This document shows positions 1 to 7,638 of a stretch of 47,800 bases of DNA, in pieces. The notes under the pieces are model-generated. The model was not told where the DNA came from. It saw only the letters and a list, made by a program, of their open reading frames with translations, and searched no databases. Origin of the DNA: Bin87 sp034421995 (lineage in GTDB: Bacteria; Chloroflexota; Dehalococcoidia; Lucifugimonadales; UBA3495); assembly GCA_034421995.1 (NCBI GenBank), contig DAOUJY010000046.1, positions 1 through 47,800 on the forward strand, in the 5' to 3' direction. Made by a program: the position numbers and the translations under genes. Positions within the stretch are counted from its first letter, which is position 1; each line of letters opens with the position of its first letter.

Positions 1-21
1 GATAAAATCGGAGATGTTCAT
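1..21 (-). CDS. 5' end of an unidentified gene leaving the window
   Basis: On the minus strand an ATG at 21 follows a GAGGA-like ribosome binding site (CGAGGAACCCC) and reads MNISDFI before the window ends. Only seven residues are visible, so no family can be assigned. The hairpin and AT-rich DNA just upstream (22-200) resemble the flank of a mobile element, so a transposase is possible, but this is a guess. Confidence 0.3.
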
Positions 22-27
22 GGGGTT

Positions 28-74
28 CCTCGCTGCGGAGTGTTCTCAACTCGCAGCATAGGGGAACCTCGTGG
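28..74. repeat. Imperfect hairpin upstream of the edge gene
   Basis: GGTTCC..GCTGCGGAGT and ACTCGCAGC...GGAACC form an interrupted inverted repeat with a loop of about seven bases. It sits between the partial ATG at 21 and an AT-rich stretch (about 110-170) that contrasts with the GC-rich surroundings. It could be the leader hairpin or end of a mobile element, or a regulatory stem-loop. Confidence 0.4.
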
Positions 75-206
75 CATTTTCAAAATCGTCTCAAACTAGC
101 ACCAAAGGTTACATATTCCTCTTGAGTCTATATTGTACAATAATATTTTCTGTTGAGAGTTTAGCACAATCCAACGTGACCATCAACCACATCCGGCGCC
201 CTGCAT
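75..206. other. AT-rich intergenic stretch, no gene seen
   Basis: This stretch is markedly richer in A and T than the rest of the window. An open frame starting at 71 begins with a hydrophobic, signal-like stretch but soon runs antisense through the type IIL gene with shadow-like composition. I see no supported gene here. Confidence 0.4.
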
Positions 207-3050
207 CTACGCTCCCGCCCGCTCCAGGTTCAGCGCCAGCAATCGCTCCAGTATCTCCCCGTCCGCCAGGTCCGCCGGCCAGCCGTAGGCTTCGGCTACC
301 GCCGCGTCCAGCGTGCGGTGGGCGTTGTCCAGCCAGGTGGGACGCTGGTTGTACAGGTTGGTCAGCGTCCGCCGTCGTCCGCCGGGGCGGACCGCGCTCA
401 ATCCCGCCGGATTCAGCCAGCCCTCACGTAGGCGGTTCAGCTCGGCGGCGGCAGCGGCGATGGCCTCCCGCTGGGCGTCGGTGAGATGCGGAAACGGGAA
501 GGTTTCAAAGCACGTCGTCGGCGTGTAGCGAGGCCGCGTTTCCAACTGCGTGCCCATCGCCAAACCCCAAACCTCATGAAAACGAGAGTGAAGGACACCG
601 AAAGTATAATCATCGTCGCCAGCGATAACGATCAAAGCGTGATCGGCCAAAATCTCTTTTGATAACCAAACAAATAAACGATACTTGGCGGTCGTTGGGG
701 TAGCGATATAACGGTCGAGTCCTTGTAGCGCTTGCCTCATACCTGGCCTTGGCTCCATATGCCACCACCAGTTGTTGGCATACAATGGACGTCTGTTGTT
801 AGCTCGCATGGGTCTCACATGGGTATTCACATACTCAAATGGAGCTTCATATAGTGCGGCTTGTTCTATTGGCATATCGCCAAAGTCGATTATCCACATT
901 CCTCTGCGCCGGTCGGTAATGTCCCTGCCATTCACCCAGGGCCGGACTACTTCCGCGTTGCTCTTGTTGTGAGGGTTGGGACTCTGCAACATATCCCTAG
1001 CCAGGTTGTCGGGGATGTCAAACGGGCCTCCCTTGGTGTCGGCCATAAACGCGATACCGAGATTTTCTTGCAGCCGCTTCGCTCCCGTAAGGTCAACCCC
1101 CACTGTCAGGTTGGCGTTGATTGACGACACTGGTTGACCGTCCAGTTCCCGGTTCGTTTCAGAACCGTCGTCAAAGCCGACGATGGAAATATGTACCGCC
1201 GCCCCTTCCAGCACCCAGGGATGGTCGGACCACGCCATGAAAATGTCGCCGGTCTCCTTGATGCGCTGCAACACCCTGCGGTTCGCGCCGCCCCGTATCC
1301 CCTGCGTCGCCAGCAGGCCAGCCCGCTTGGCTTGGCCCATCTCAATCATCCGCTGTGCCTTGTCAAACCAGTAGCAGACCAAGTCCGCTTCGGCGGGCAC
1401 CCGCCCGTCATACCAATCGAACAGGGCATCAACGTATTCATCGCTCAACCCGGCGCGGAGCAGCTTGCCGCCCAAAAAGGGCGGGTTGCCCACGATGAAC
1501 TCCGCCGCCGGCCACTCCGGTTCCGCCGGCTGCTCCGGGTCGATCAGGTCCAGTATGGCGTCGGTCTGCCGGATGGTGTCCAGCGGCGTCAGTATCGGGC
1601 GCTGGGTGTACGCAAACCCGTTGGCCTGGTGCCACTGGATGTAGCCGATCCACAGGGCCGTCCGGGCCAGTTCCGCCGCGTAGTGGTTGATCTCCAGTCC
1701 CAGCATCCGGTTGGGCTGCACCGTGGGCGTCAGCCCTGTCCAGCCCTGGGCCGCGGCGAAGTCAATCACCTCCCGCTCCAAATCCAGCAGCGAGCGTAGG
1801 GCGATGTACAGGAAGTTGCCGCTGCCGCAGGCCGGATCCAGCACCATTACGGAGGCGAGGCGTTGGCGGAAGGATTCCAGTCGTTCCCGTGGATCGTCAG
1901 AAGCAGGATTTTCAAGATTTTCGGATTGCCGGGATTGTGGGCCGTAATCCAGAAAATCCCGTAATCCTGAGAATCCTGATTCTGACGATTCCCTTCCCTC
2001 CAGCAACCCCTCAATCTCCGCCCGCGCCGCGTCCCACTCTCGGCGCAGCGGCGTCATCACCACCGGCTCTACCACCAGCTCGATGTCGTCTGCCCCCGTG
2101 TAATGCGCTCCCGTCTGCGCTCGCTTGGAGGCGTCCAAGGCCCGCTCGAACAGCGTGCCGAAGATGGACGGTTCAATGTCTCGCCAGTTCTTTTCGCAGG
2201 CTTCGCCCAACCGTTGCAGGGCCACCGTGCTCAACTCCACCGTATCAATGGTGTTGAACAGGTCGCCGTTGAAGTGGGCGATTTCATCGGCGCCGGAAAA
2301 GCCGCCAGTGGCCATCTGGGCGAACAGGCTGCGGATGGCCCGGTCGAACGTCGCCGGGTCGCGGTAATGCTGGCCCACTATGCGGGTGAACAGGCCATCG
2401 GGGAGCAGCCCGGCGTCCTCCGCATAGAGGCAGAACACCAACTGATTCAAGTAGCGGGCCAACCGCTCCGGCCCCGTATCGGAGTACGGGGTGACGTTGT
2501 TGGTATGTTGCTCCATGTCCTCCACAATGGACTGGAACAGGGCGGCCGTCTCCCGGGTGACGGCATCCACTGAGCGCAGCCGTTCCCGGAAACGATGGGG
2601 CGCGAAGAACGCGTCCCGCACCAGACCCAGCCGCTCCGGGCGTTCCAGCTCGGATACGCCAACGTCGTAGCGGGCGGTTTCCATGCCGGGGAAGTTGGTC
2701 TGGATCCGCAGCGTCTGGAAGGACGACACGATGAGCAGGGGCGGCGTTTTCAGATGGACCTGGTAGCGCAGCAGTTGGTCGAAAGCCCCGTCCAGCTGGG
2801 TGTCCTGTCCCTTGAACTCCCAGCCGAAATGCTCCTCAAAGTAGGCGTCGGCGAACCCGCCGGGCACGGCCTTCTCAAAGGTGAACGCCTCGGGATCCCC
2901 ATATGCCGCCGGCGTCGGATGTCCCACCAGCCCGCACAGGTCGTTGAAAAAGGACTGCGCCCCCTGCCGCTCGCCAAACCCGGCATCCCGCCAGCGGGCG
3001 ACGAACTCCGGTGGCGTTATGGTCGGTCTGCCTTCGGCGGATGGGGTCAT
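207..3050 (-). CDS. MmeI-like type IIL restriction-modification enzyme (fused nuclease, N6-adenine methylase, specificity)
   Basis: A single 947-residue polypeptide (MmeI is about 919) predicted to cut and methylate DNA. The N-terminus carries D68-x9-E78-F-K80, the D-x9-ExK nuclease spacing known from MmeI. The methylase core has the SAM motif DPACGSGN (405-412) and the catalytic GNPPF (521-525) of N6-adenine methylases. The C-terminal third (about 640-947) fits a target-recognition domain. Such enzymes need no separate restriction subunit, which agrees with the lack of partners here. Start ATG at 3050 has AAGGA upstream. Odd: residues about 354-387, between the helical spacer and the methylase, are encoded by a 46-bp-arm imperfect palindrome (1891-1991) of the dispersed GGATT type, kept in frame. 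Family confidence is high; whether cleavage is still active is unknown. Confidence 0.87.
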   Translation of the reverse strand: MTPSAEGRPTITPPEFVARWRDAGFGERQGAQSFFNDLCGLVGHPTPAAYGDPEAFTFEKAVPGGFADAYFEEHFGWEFKGQDTQLDGAFDQLLRYQVHLKTPPLLIVSSFQTLRIQTNFPGMETARYDVGVSELERPERLGLVRDAFFAPHRFRERLRSVDAVTRETAALFQSIVEDMEQHTNNVTPYSDTGPERLARYLNQLVFCLYAEDAGLLPDGLFTRIVGQHYRDPATFDRAIRSLFAQMATGGFSGADEIAHFNGDLFNTIDTVELSTVALQRLGEACEKNWRDIEPSIFGTLFERALDASKRAQTGAHYTGADDIELVVEPVVMTPLRREWDAARAEIEGLLEGRESSESGFSGLRDFLDYGPQSRQSENLENPASDDPRERLESFRQRLASVMVLDPACGSGNFLYIALRSLLDLEREVIDFAAAQGWTGLTPTVQPNRMLGLEINHYAAELARTALWIGYIQWHQANGFAYTQRPILTPLDTIRQTDAILDLIDPEQPAEPEWPAAEFIVGNPPFLGGKLLRAGLSDEYVDALFDWYDGRVPAEADLVCYWFDKAQRMIEMGQAKRAGLLATQGIRGGANRRVLQRIKETGDIFMAWSDHPWVLEGAAVHISIVGFDDGSETNRELDGQPVSSINANLTVGVDLTGAKRLQENLGIAFMADTKGGPFDIPDNLARDMLQSPNPHNKSNAEVVRPWVNGRDITDRRRGMWIIDFGDMPIEQAALYEAPFEYVNTHVRPMRANNRRPLYANNWWWHMEPRPGMRQALQGLDRYIATPTTAKYRLFVWLSKEILADHALIVIAGDDDYTFGVLHSRFHEVWGLAMGTQLETRPRYTPTTCFETFPFPHLTDAQREAIAAAAAELNRLREGWLNPAGLSAVRPGGRRRTLTNLYNQRPTWLDNAHRTLDAAVAEAYGWPADLADGEILERLLALNLERAGA
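1891..1991. repeat. In-frame palindromic element inside the type IIL gene
   Basis: Arms 1891-1936 and 1946-1991 are inverted copies matching at 36 of 46 positions, around a 9-base centre. Each arm is built of AGGATT/GGATT units typical of dispersed bacterial intergenic repeats. The element sits inside the open frame and supplies a Ser/Gly/Asn-rich linker of about 34 residues without breaking it. Confidence 0.75.
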
Positions 3051-3105
3051 GTCAGCGTATCCTTCACCGGAAAGTTATCATTCGCCAACCGGGGCGGCAA
3101 CCTCG

Positions 3106-3111
3106 TATAAT
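3106..3111 (+). promoter_or_regulatory. Probable -10 element for the rhodanese gene
   Basis: A perfect TATAAT lies 74 bases before the rhodanese ATG, in the gap between divergent genes. The -35 region (TCGCCA or TTCGCC about 18-19 bases upstream) is poor, so the promoter is only tentative. Confidence 0.4.
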
Positions 3112-3184
3112 ATTGCCGCCGGCCGCGCCGGTACTACAAACCCGAAACCGACCTGATTGAACATACCCCAAAAGAGGTGTAACC

Positions 3185-4033
3185 ATGGCTGAATACGCGC
3201 ATCCCGAATCGCTGGTATCCACCGATTGGGTGGCCGAACACGGCGGCGACGCCAACGTGCGCCTGGTGGAGGTTGACGTGGACACCTCCGCCTACGAGCA
3301 GGGGCACGTCGCCGGCGCCGTCAGTTTCAACTGGCAGTCCCAGCTGCAGCAGAACGTGGTGCGGGACATCGTTTCCCGTGACGAGATGGAAGCCCTGCTC
3401 AGCAGCGCCGGCGTCTCGCCCGATACCACCATCGTCCTCTACGGCGACAACAACAACTGGTTCGCCGCCTGGGCCTTCTGGCAGCTGAAGTACTACGGCC
3501 ACGCCGACGTGAGGCTGATGAACGGCGGGCGCGTGCTGTGGCTGGCCGAGAACCGACCCACTACCTCCGACGTTCCGTCGTATCCGGCGACCAACTACAG
3601 CATCACGACCGAGAACAGCGCCCTGCGCGCCCTGCGCGACTACGTGCTGCAGGCGGTCAACAGCAGCAGCCACGCCCTGGTGGACGTGCGCTCGCCCGAC
3701 GAGTTTTCCGGCGCGCTGAACGCTCCGCCCAACCTGCCCCAGGAAGGTTCCCAGCGCAACGGCCACATCCCCGGCGCGGCCAACATCCCCTGGGGCCAGG
3801 CCGTCAACGAGGACGGCACCTTCAAGTCCGCCGACGAGCTGAGCGAGCTGTACGGCGGCCGGGGAGTGGACGGCTCCCGGGAGACCATCGCCTACTGCCG
3901 CATCGGCGAGCGTTCCTCCCACACCTGGTTCGTACTCAGCCAGCTGCTGGGCTACGACAACGTGCGCAACTATGACGGCTCCTGGACCGAGTGGGGCAGC
4001 ATCGTCGGCGCGCCTATTCAGCGGGACGTATAG
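3185..4033 (+). CDS. sseA: Two-domain rhodanese, thiosulfate sulfurtransferase
   Basis: A 282-residue tandem-rhodanese protein that moves sulfane sulfur from thiosulfate or mercaptopyruvate to a thiol acceptor, in the cytoplasm (no signal peptide). The N-terminal domain (about 1-120) is the inactive structural half. The C-terminal domain (about 150-280) has DVRSPDEFSG and the active-site loop YCRIGERS, with the catalytic Cys in the CRIGERS form typical of actinobacterial and Chloroflexota TSTs. An AGAGGTG ribosome binding site precedes the ATG. It stands alone and converges on the M20 peptidase, with palindromic repeats between their ends. Confidence 0.93.
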   Translation: MAEYAHPESLVSTDWVAEHGGDANVRLVEVDVDTSAYEQGHVAGAVSFNWQSQLQQNVVRDIVSRDEMEALLSSAGVSPDTTIVLYGDNNNWFAAWAFWQLKYYGHADVRLMNGGRVLWLAENRPTTSDVPSYPATNYSITTENSALRALRDYVLQAVNSSSHALVDVRSPDEFSGALNAPPNLPQEGSQRNGHIPGAANIPWGQAVNEDGTFKSADELSELYGGRGVDGSRETIAYCRIGERSSHTWFVLSQLLGYDNVRNYDGSWTEWGSIVGAPIQRDV

Positions 4034-4060
4034 CGTCAGTGGGCAATTTGGAAGCCACAC

Positions 4061-4157
4061 CGTCGTTCCTGCGAAAGCAGGAACCCAGAAATCACCGTCA
4101 ACAGAACGTTGGCCTTATTTTGTACCCGCTGGATTCCGGCTTTCGCCGGAATGACGG
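4061..4157. repeat. Paired GTCATTCC-type palindromes (BIME-like)
   Basis: Two hairpin halves, 4061-4088 (CGTCGTTCCTGCGAAAGCAG and on) and 4129-4157 (CTGGATTCCGGCTTTCGCC and on), are oppositely oriented and about 40 bases apart. This is the commonest dispersed repeat of the window; the first half carries a compensated T/A pair relative to the usual G/C. Confidence 0.85.
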
Positions 4158-4192
4158 GATTTGATGATACGCCCAAAATGTCGGTCATTGTT

Positions 4193-4220
4193 GTAGGGGC
4201 GAATAATTATTCGCCCCTAC
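4193..4220. repeat. Perfect 28-bp GTAGGGGCG palindrome
   Basis: GTAGGGGCGAATAA then TTATTCGCCCCTAC is a perfect inverted repeat without spacer. It ends four bases from the stop of the M20 peptidase and lies between two converging genes. A terminator role is possible but there is no T-run. Confidence 0.85.
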
Positions 4221-4223
4221 GGG

Positions 4224-5327
4224 TTATTTGAGGCTGATGTACTCCTGGCAGGCGCGGGCGGCGTCGTAGATTTCGCTGAGGTTGGCCGTCTCGCGGGTGG
4301 TGTGGAAGTCGCGGACGCCGATGCCCACGGGCAGGGCGGCGATACCGTGCTCGAAGAACACGTTGGCGTCGGAGCCGCCGCCGGTAGTCTCCATGGCGGG
4401 CGTGAGTCCGATAGTCCCCACCGCGCGGGATATGTCGGCCAGGGCCGGGTGATCGTCGGCCACGCTGTAGGCCCGGTACTGGCTCCAGATGTTGAGATCC
4501 AGTTGCGCCTTGGGATACATGGCGGCAACCTGGTCAAAGGCGCGGCGGAACTCGGCGGTGTAGTTGTCCAGCTTGGCCTGGTCCCGGGAGCGCAGTTCGC
4601 CGTCCAGGTAGGCCCGCTCGGGGATGATGTTGCGTTTGAGGCCGCCCTCCAGCACGCCGATGTTGCTGGTGGTCTCGTGGTCGATGCGTCCCAGCGGCAG
4701 GCGGGTCAGGATGTTGGCGGCGACCAGCAGGGCGGACACGCCGTTTTCCGGCTCCAGGCCGGCATGGGCGGCGACGCCGGTGATGTGGCACTGCACGATG
4801 TTCTGGGCCGGCGCGCCCACGCAGATGCGGCTGACGGCGCCCTCGCCGTCGAAGACCATGCCGCTCCTGGCCTCCACCAGAGAGAAGTCCAGGTTGCGCG
4901 CGCCGTTGAGACCGCCCTCCTCGGCGCGGGAGAACACCACCTGCACCGGACGGATGGGGTTGCCGTCCTCCATGGCCGACGTGAGTCCTTCCAGCACGAT
5001 GGCGATGCCGGCCTTGCAGTCGCCGCCGAGGATGGTGCTGCCGTCGGAGCGCAGGGTCTCGCCGTCAGCGTCCAGCATGGGCTTGATGCCCCGGCCCGGC
5101 TCCACAGTGTCCATGTGGGCGGAGAGCATCACCGGCGTCCGGCTGGCGCTGCCGTCGGAGCCGGCGAAGGTGGCGACCAGGTTGCCGTAGGCGTCGTGCC
5201 GCACGACACCGCCCAGGTTGGCGAGGAGATTGGAGAGGTGGGCGTCAATGGCATCCTCCTCCCCGGTGGGGCTGTCGATCTTGATGAGGTCGATGAGGGT
5301 TTGGGTAAGGCGCTGTCGGTCGGGCAT
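4224..5327 (-). CDS. M20 family metallopeptidase, PepT-like
   Basis: A 367-residue cytoplasmic di-zinc peptidase, probably a tripeptidase or dipeptidase. Metal-site motifs: H71-x-D73 in SAHMDTVEP, D103 in GGDCKAG, the acid pair E136-E137 in SRAEEGG, D160, and a late His (about 342, RDFHTT). A dimerisation lid lies between (about 165-290). The family usually has GGDDKAG; the second Asp is Cys here while the bridging Asp is kept. I start at the ATG at 5327 because AGGAG lies 8-9 bases upstream; the frame stays open further upstream, but that part overlaps the divergent ATPase gene. Exact substrate is not predictable. Confidence 0.88.
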   Translation of the reverse strand: MPDRQRLTQTLIDLIKIDSPTGEEDAIDAHLSNLLANLGGVVRHDAYGNLVATFAGSDGSASRTPVMLSAHMDTVEPGRGIKPMLDADGETLRSDGSTILGGDCKAGIAIVLEGLTSAMEDGNPIRPVQVVFSRAEEGGLNGARNLDFSLVEARSGMVFDGEGAVSRICVGAPAQNIVQCHITGVAAHAGLEPENGVSALLVAANILTRLPLGRIDHETTSNIGVLEGGLKRNIIPERAYLDGELRSRDQAKLDNYTAEFRRAFDQVAAMYPKAQLDLNIWSQYRAYSVADDHPALADISRAVGTIGLTPAMETTGGGSDANVFFEHGIAALPVGIGVRDFHTTRETANLSEIYDAARACQEYISLK

Positions 5328-5361
5328 GGTGGGGACTCCTGGGGAATGGACGTGTGATAGG

Positions 5362-5389
5362 ATTATATCGATCATTGGCCAGAAACCAA
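5362..5389 (-). promoter_or_regulatory. Sigma-70-type promoter for the M20 peptidase
   Basis: On the minus strand TTGGTT (5389-5384), 16 bases and TATAAT (5367-5362) lie 35 bases before the ATG at 5327. It also falls in the upstream region of the divergent ATPase gene. Confidence 0.5.
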
Positions 5390-5409
5390 CTGTAGGTAAG
5401 GTGGCTCCA

Positions 5410-6681
5410 ATGCCCATCCATTCGCTAGAACTGACCAACGTAGGCCCATTCCGACGCCGCCCGGACGGTAGCGGCTCCGACGGTATCAAGCTGGAGTTTG
5501 ATGCCAACGTGAACCTGCTCATCGGGCCGAACAACGTGGGGAAGTCCACGATTTTGTGGTTTTTGGCCGGTTTAGGCGTTGGCCGGTTTTTCGGATTGGG
5601 CGCGTTGATGCACCCTTCAGCCGACTCGGACTGTGCATACGTGATTGAGTACACTGATCTTGGTAGGCAGCGCCACAAAGTGAAAGGCCGATCTTTGCTG
5701 GAGGATTTCGGAGCTAACGGAGCAGTTGGCCGGCGTCTCAACATCGGATACGTTGGGTACGATGATGGCACCGTTCCCGATCGGGACATTAGAACCCCCG
5801 CTCCGTCTGCCGATGCTGATAAGCCTGTATTAGACCAAGAGGATATCCTTATGGATATGCTGGCGGAGGCTGAATTTCAACGCGACCGGTACGCGGATGT
5901 CCTATCGGCACTACAGAATAGCCGACACGAATGCGACAATGCTGTAGCTGCTAGCATAAGCACAGTTGCCGCTGAGATTTTTTCAGACTTCCCCGTCACG
6001 GTAGCAAACGCGACGGGATCCGGAAACATAATTGCCGGAGAGCATAGCCATATGTCCACAACTATGGACGGGAATATTGCATTCGGCCGATTGAGCCACG
6101 GCACGCGTTCGGTTTTTGCGTCAGTATTTCACCTCGCCATCGGCATGGCGCGGCATTACCAAGAGAATACCGATTGGAAAAAAATGCCCGGCATATTCAT
6201 CATTGATGAAATCGACGCCCACTTGCATCCCTCCTGGCAGCGCCGCATCATCCCGACGCTGCGAGGGTATTTCCCCAACGTGCAGATTTTCGCCAGCACC
6301 CACTCGCCGATGATGGTGGCTGGGCTGAAGGCCGGGCAGGTTCACCTGCTCAAGCGGGACGAAACGACCGGAGCGGTGGAGTGGTCGCGGAACGAGCGGG
6401 ACATCATCGGGTGGACGGCGGACGAGATTTACCGGACGTTTATGGGGATTGACGACCCGACGGACGAGCGAACGGCGCAGCACGCCGAGGAGTTACGGGA
6501 GTTGCGGGCAATGGGTTCCCTGTCAGTGGCCAAGGAAGAACGGTTGCGAGAGTTGGAAAAACTGGTCAATGAAGATTTGGCCGCAGGAGGATGGCAAAAA
6601 GCGCAGGATGAGCGGTTCGACGAAATCCTGAGAAGGGTACTGAGCTCTAGTTTGTCAGAATCTACGCAGGATGAGGAATAG
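5410..6681 (+). CDS. AAA/ABC-type ATPase of a Septu-like defence pair (PtuA-like)
   Basis: A 423-residue SMC/AAA_21-type ATPase. Walker A GPNNVGKST (39-47), a short coiled-coil middle (about 140-190), ABC signature-like LSHGTRS (228-234), Walker B FIIDEIDAHLHP (263-274) and switch His in ASTHSPM (H298) are all present, so it should hydrolyse ATP. It is followed five bases later by an HNH nuclease gene. This order matches Septu (PtuA ATPase, PtuB HNH), where the ATPase scaffolds the nuclease and the complex stops phage. ATG at 5410 has AAGGTGG upstream; the open frame extends earlier but overlaps the M20 gene. OLD-like or retron-type ATPases are alternatives, though no Toprim or reverse transcriptase is seen. 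Confidence 0.8.
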   Translation: MPIHSLELTNVGPFRRRPDGSGSDGIKLEFDANVNLLIGPNNVGKSTILWFLAGLGVGRFFGLGALMHPSADSDCAYVIEYTDLGRQRHKVKGRSLLEDFGANGAVGRRLNIGYVGYDDGTVPDRDIRTPAPSADADKPVLDQEDILMDMLAEAEFQRDRYADVLSALQNSRHECDNAVAASISTVAAEIFSDFPVTVANATGSGNIIAGEHSHMSTTMDGNIAFGRLSHGTRSVFASVFHLAIGMARHYQENTDWKKMPGIFIIDEIDAHLHPSWQRRIIPTLRGYFPNVQIFASTHSPMMVAGLKAGQVHLLKRDETTGAVEWSRNERDIIGWTADEIYRTFMGIDDPTDERTAQHAEELRELRAMGSLSVAKEERLRELEKLVNEDLAAGGWQKAQDERFDEILRRVLSSSLSESTQDEE

Positions 6682-6686
6682 CCGCC

Positions 6687-7352
6687 ATGCGTTGGGTCAA
6701 TCGTGGGCCGAAACCGGCCGGCGTTGATTGGTACCGACGTCAGTTCACCCAAGGATGGGTTGACTACTCTCAAAATCCGGATCTCGGACAGCCTAACGAT
6801 TCCTACTGGCGGAGGTTCGCGCCGGAACTGCGCGGGCGATTCGACGGCAAGTGCGGGTACTGCGAGCGTCGGTGCGCGGAGAGGTCTGAAGTCGGCAGCC
6901 GCGCACCGACGGTTGATCATTTCAGGCCAAAAAGCCGGTTTCCCAGACTGACTTACGAGTGGTCCAACTGGATTTTCTGCTGTAGCAGATGCAATGGCAG
7001 GAAGGCGGACAAATGGCCGGCGACGGGTCTAGTTGACCCTTGCGCCATCGCTATACTGGAACGTCCGGAGCGATATTTCGACTATAATCACCGTACTGGG
7101 GAAATAATGCCAAGGGCTGGACTGGTGCAAGATGACCGAGACAAGGCCTTCCAAACCGTCGCCGATTTGGGATTGAACGTCTCAGAGATGCGGAGAAACC
7201 GTCGCCGTTGGATTGACCGCTTGATCACCCTGCTCACGACAACGCCGCATTCGGAATTAGTATTGGTCGTTTCCGGTTACACTAACGTGGCAGAAGAATA
7301 CTGCGGAATTACCAGGATGTTCCTCGCCCAATATCAGCGCCCCGACCGTTGA
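6687..7352 (+). CDS. HNH endonuclease of the Septu-like pair (PtuB-like)
   Basis: A 221-residue HNH protein of the TIGR02646/PtuB kind. A zinc knuckle (C56GYC59 ... C99SRC102) brackets the active-site segment VDHFRPKS (H78), with N103 in CNGRKADKW. The N-terminus WVNRGPKPAGVDWYRRQ is typical of small HNH partners of ATPases. AGGATGAGGA precedes the ATG, five bases after the ATPase stop, so the two are co-transcribed and probably form one complex. The end overlaps the -35 of the moaD promoter. Target (DNA or RNA) is not predictable. Confidence 0.82.
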   Translation: MRWVNRGPKPAGVDWYRRQFTQGWVDYSQNPDLGQPNDSYWRRFAPELRGRFDGKCGYCERRCAERSEVGSRAPTVDHFRPKSRFPRLTYEWSNWIFCCSRCNGRKADKWPATGLVDPCAIAILERPERYFDYNHRTGEIMPRAGLVQDDRDKAFQTVADLGLNVSEMRRNRRRWIDRLITLLTTTPHSELVLVVSGYTNVAEEYCGITRMFLAQYQRPDR

Positions 7353-7377
7353 CACCACCGCCCCGCCCGCCCATAAT
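7349..7377 (+). promoter_or_regulatory. Strong promoter giving a nearly leaderless moaD mRNA
   Basis: TTGACA (7349-7354), a 17-base spacer and CATAAT (7372-7377) form a near-consensus sigma-70 promoter. The start of transcription would be about 7384, only three or four bases before the moaD ATG at 7388, and there is no ribosome binding site. The -35 overlaps the stop of the HNH gene. Confidence 0.65.
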
Positions 7378-7387
7378 CCCAATCGTT

Positions 7388-7636
7388 ATGCGTTTCGATG
7401 TTCATCTCTTCGCCCTGTACCGGGAGCGGGCCGGCGCCTCGGTGGTATCCGTCAATGTCTCCGACGGGGCCACCGTCGGCGACCTTACCGACGCCGTGCG
7501 GGCCGATTACCCCCGGCTGGCGCCGCCGGAAGTGCGCATCGTGGTGGCGGTGAACGCCGAGTACGCCGATGATGACCTACTCTTGCAGCCCGGCGACGAG
7601 GTCTGCCTGATCCCCCCGGTTAGCGGAGGTTCCTGA
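7388..7636 (+). CDS. moaD: Molybdopterin synthase sulfur-carrier subunit MoaD
   Basis: An 82-residue beta-grasp protein (MRFDVHLFALYRERAG... ending GDEVCLIPPVSGGS). MoaD receives sulfur as a thiocarboxylate on its C-terminal Gly-Gly and delivers it to MoaE for molybdopterin synthesis. It lies three bases before moaE. Odd: the frame ends Gly-Gly-Ser rather than Gly-Gly, so the tail would have to be trimmed before adenylation, as known for some carrier proteins processed by JAMM proteases. No ribosome binding site; the upstream promoter suggests leaderless translation from ATG 7388. Confidence 0.88.
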   Translation: MRFDVHLFALYRERAGASVVSVNVSDGATVGDLTDAVRADYPRLAPPEVRIVVAVNAEYADDDLLLQPGDEVCLIPPVSGGS

Positions 7637-7638
7637 CG

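Noticed and set aside
71..484. 137-residue plus-strand frame starting with a hydrophobic stretch
   Set aside because: After about 45 residues it is antisense to the type IIL gene with Pro/Arg-rich shadow composition; no ribosome binding site.
3134..4060. 308-residue minus-strand frame
   Set aside because: Exact antisense shadow of the rhodanese gene; Val/Gly/His-rich composition typical of shadows.
4193..4220. GTAGGGGCG palindrome as a standard intrinsic terminator
   Set aside because: No T-run on either side, and another copy (26371) lies upstream of a gene.
4302..5357. 351-residue plus-strand frame
   Set aside because: Antisense of the M20 peptidase, which has clear motifs.
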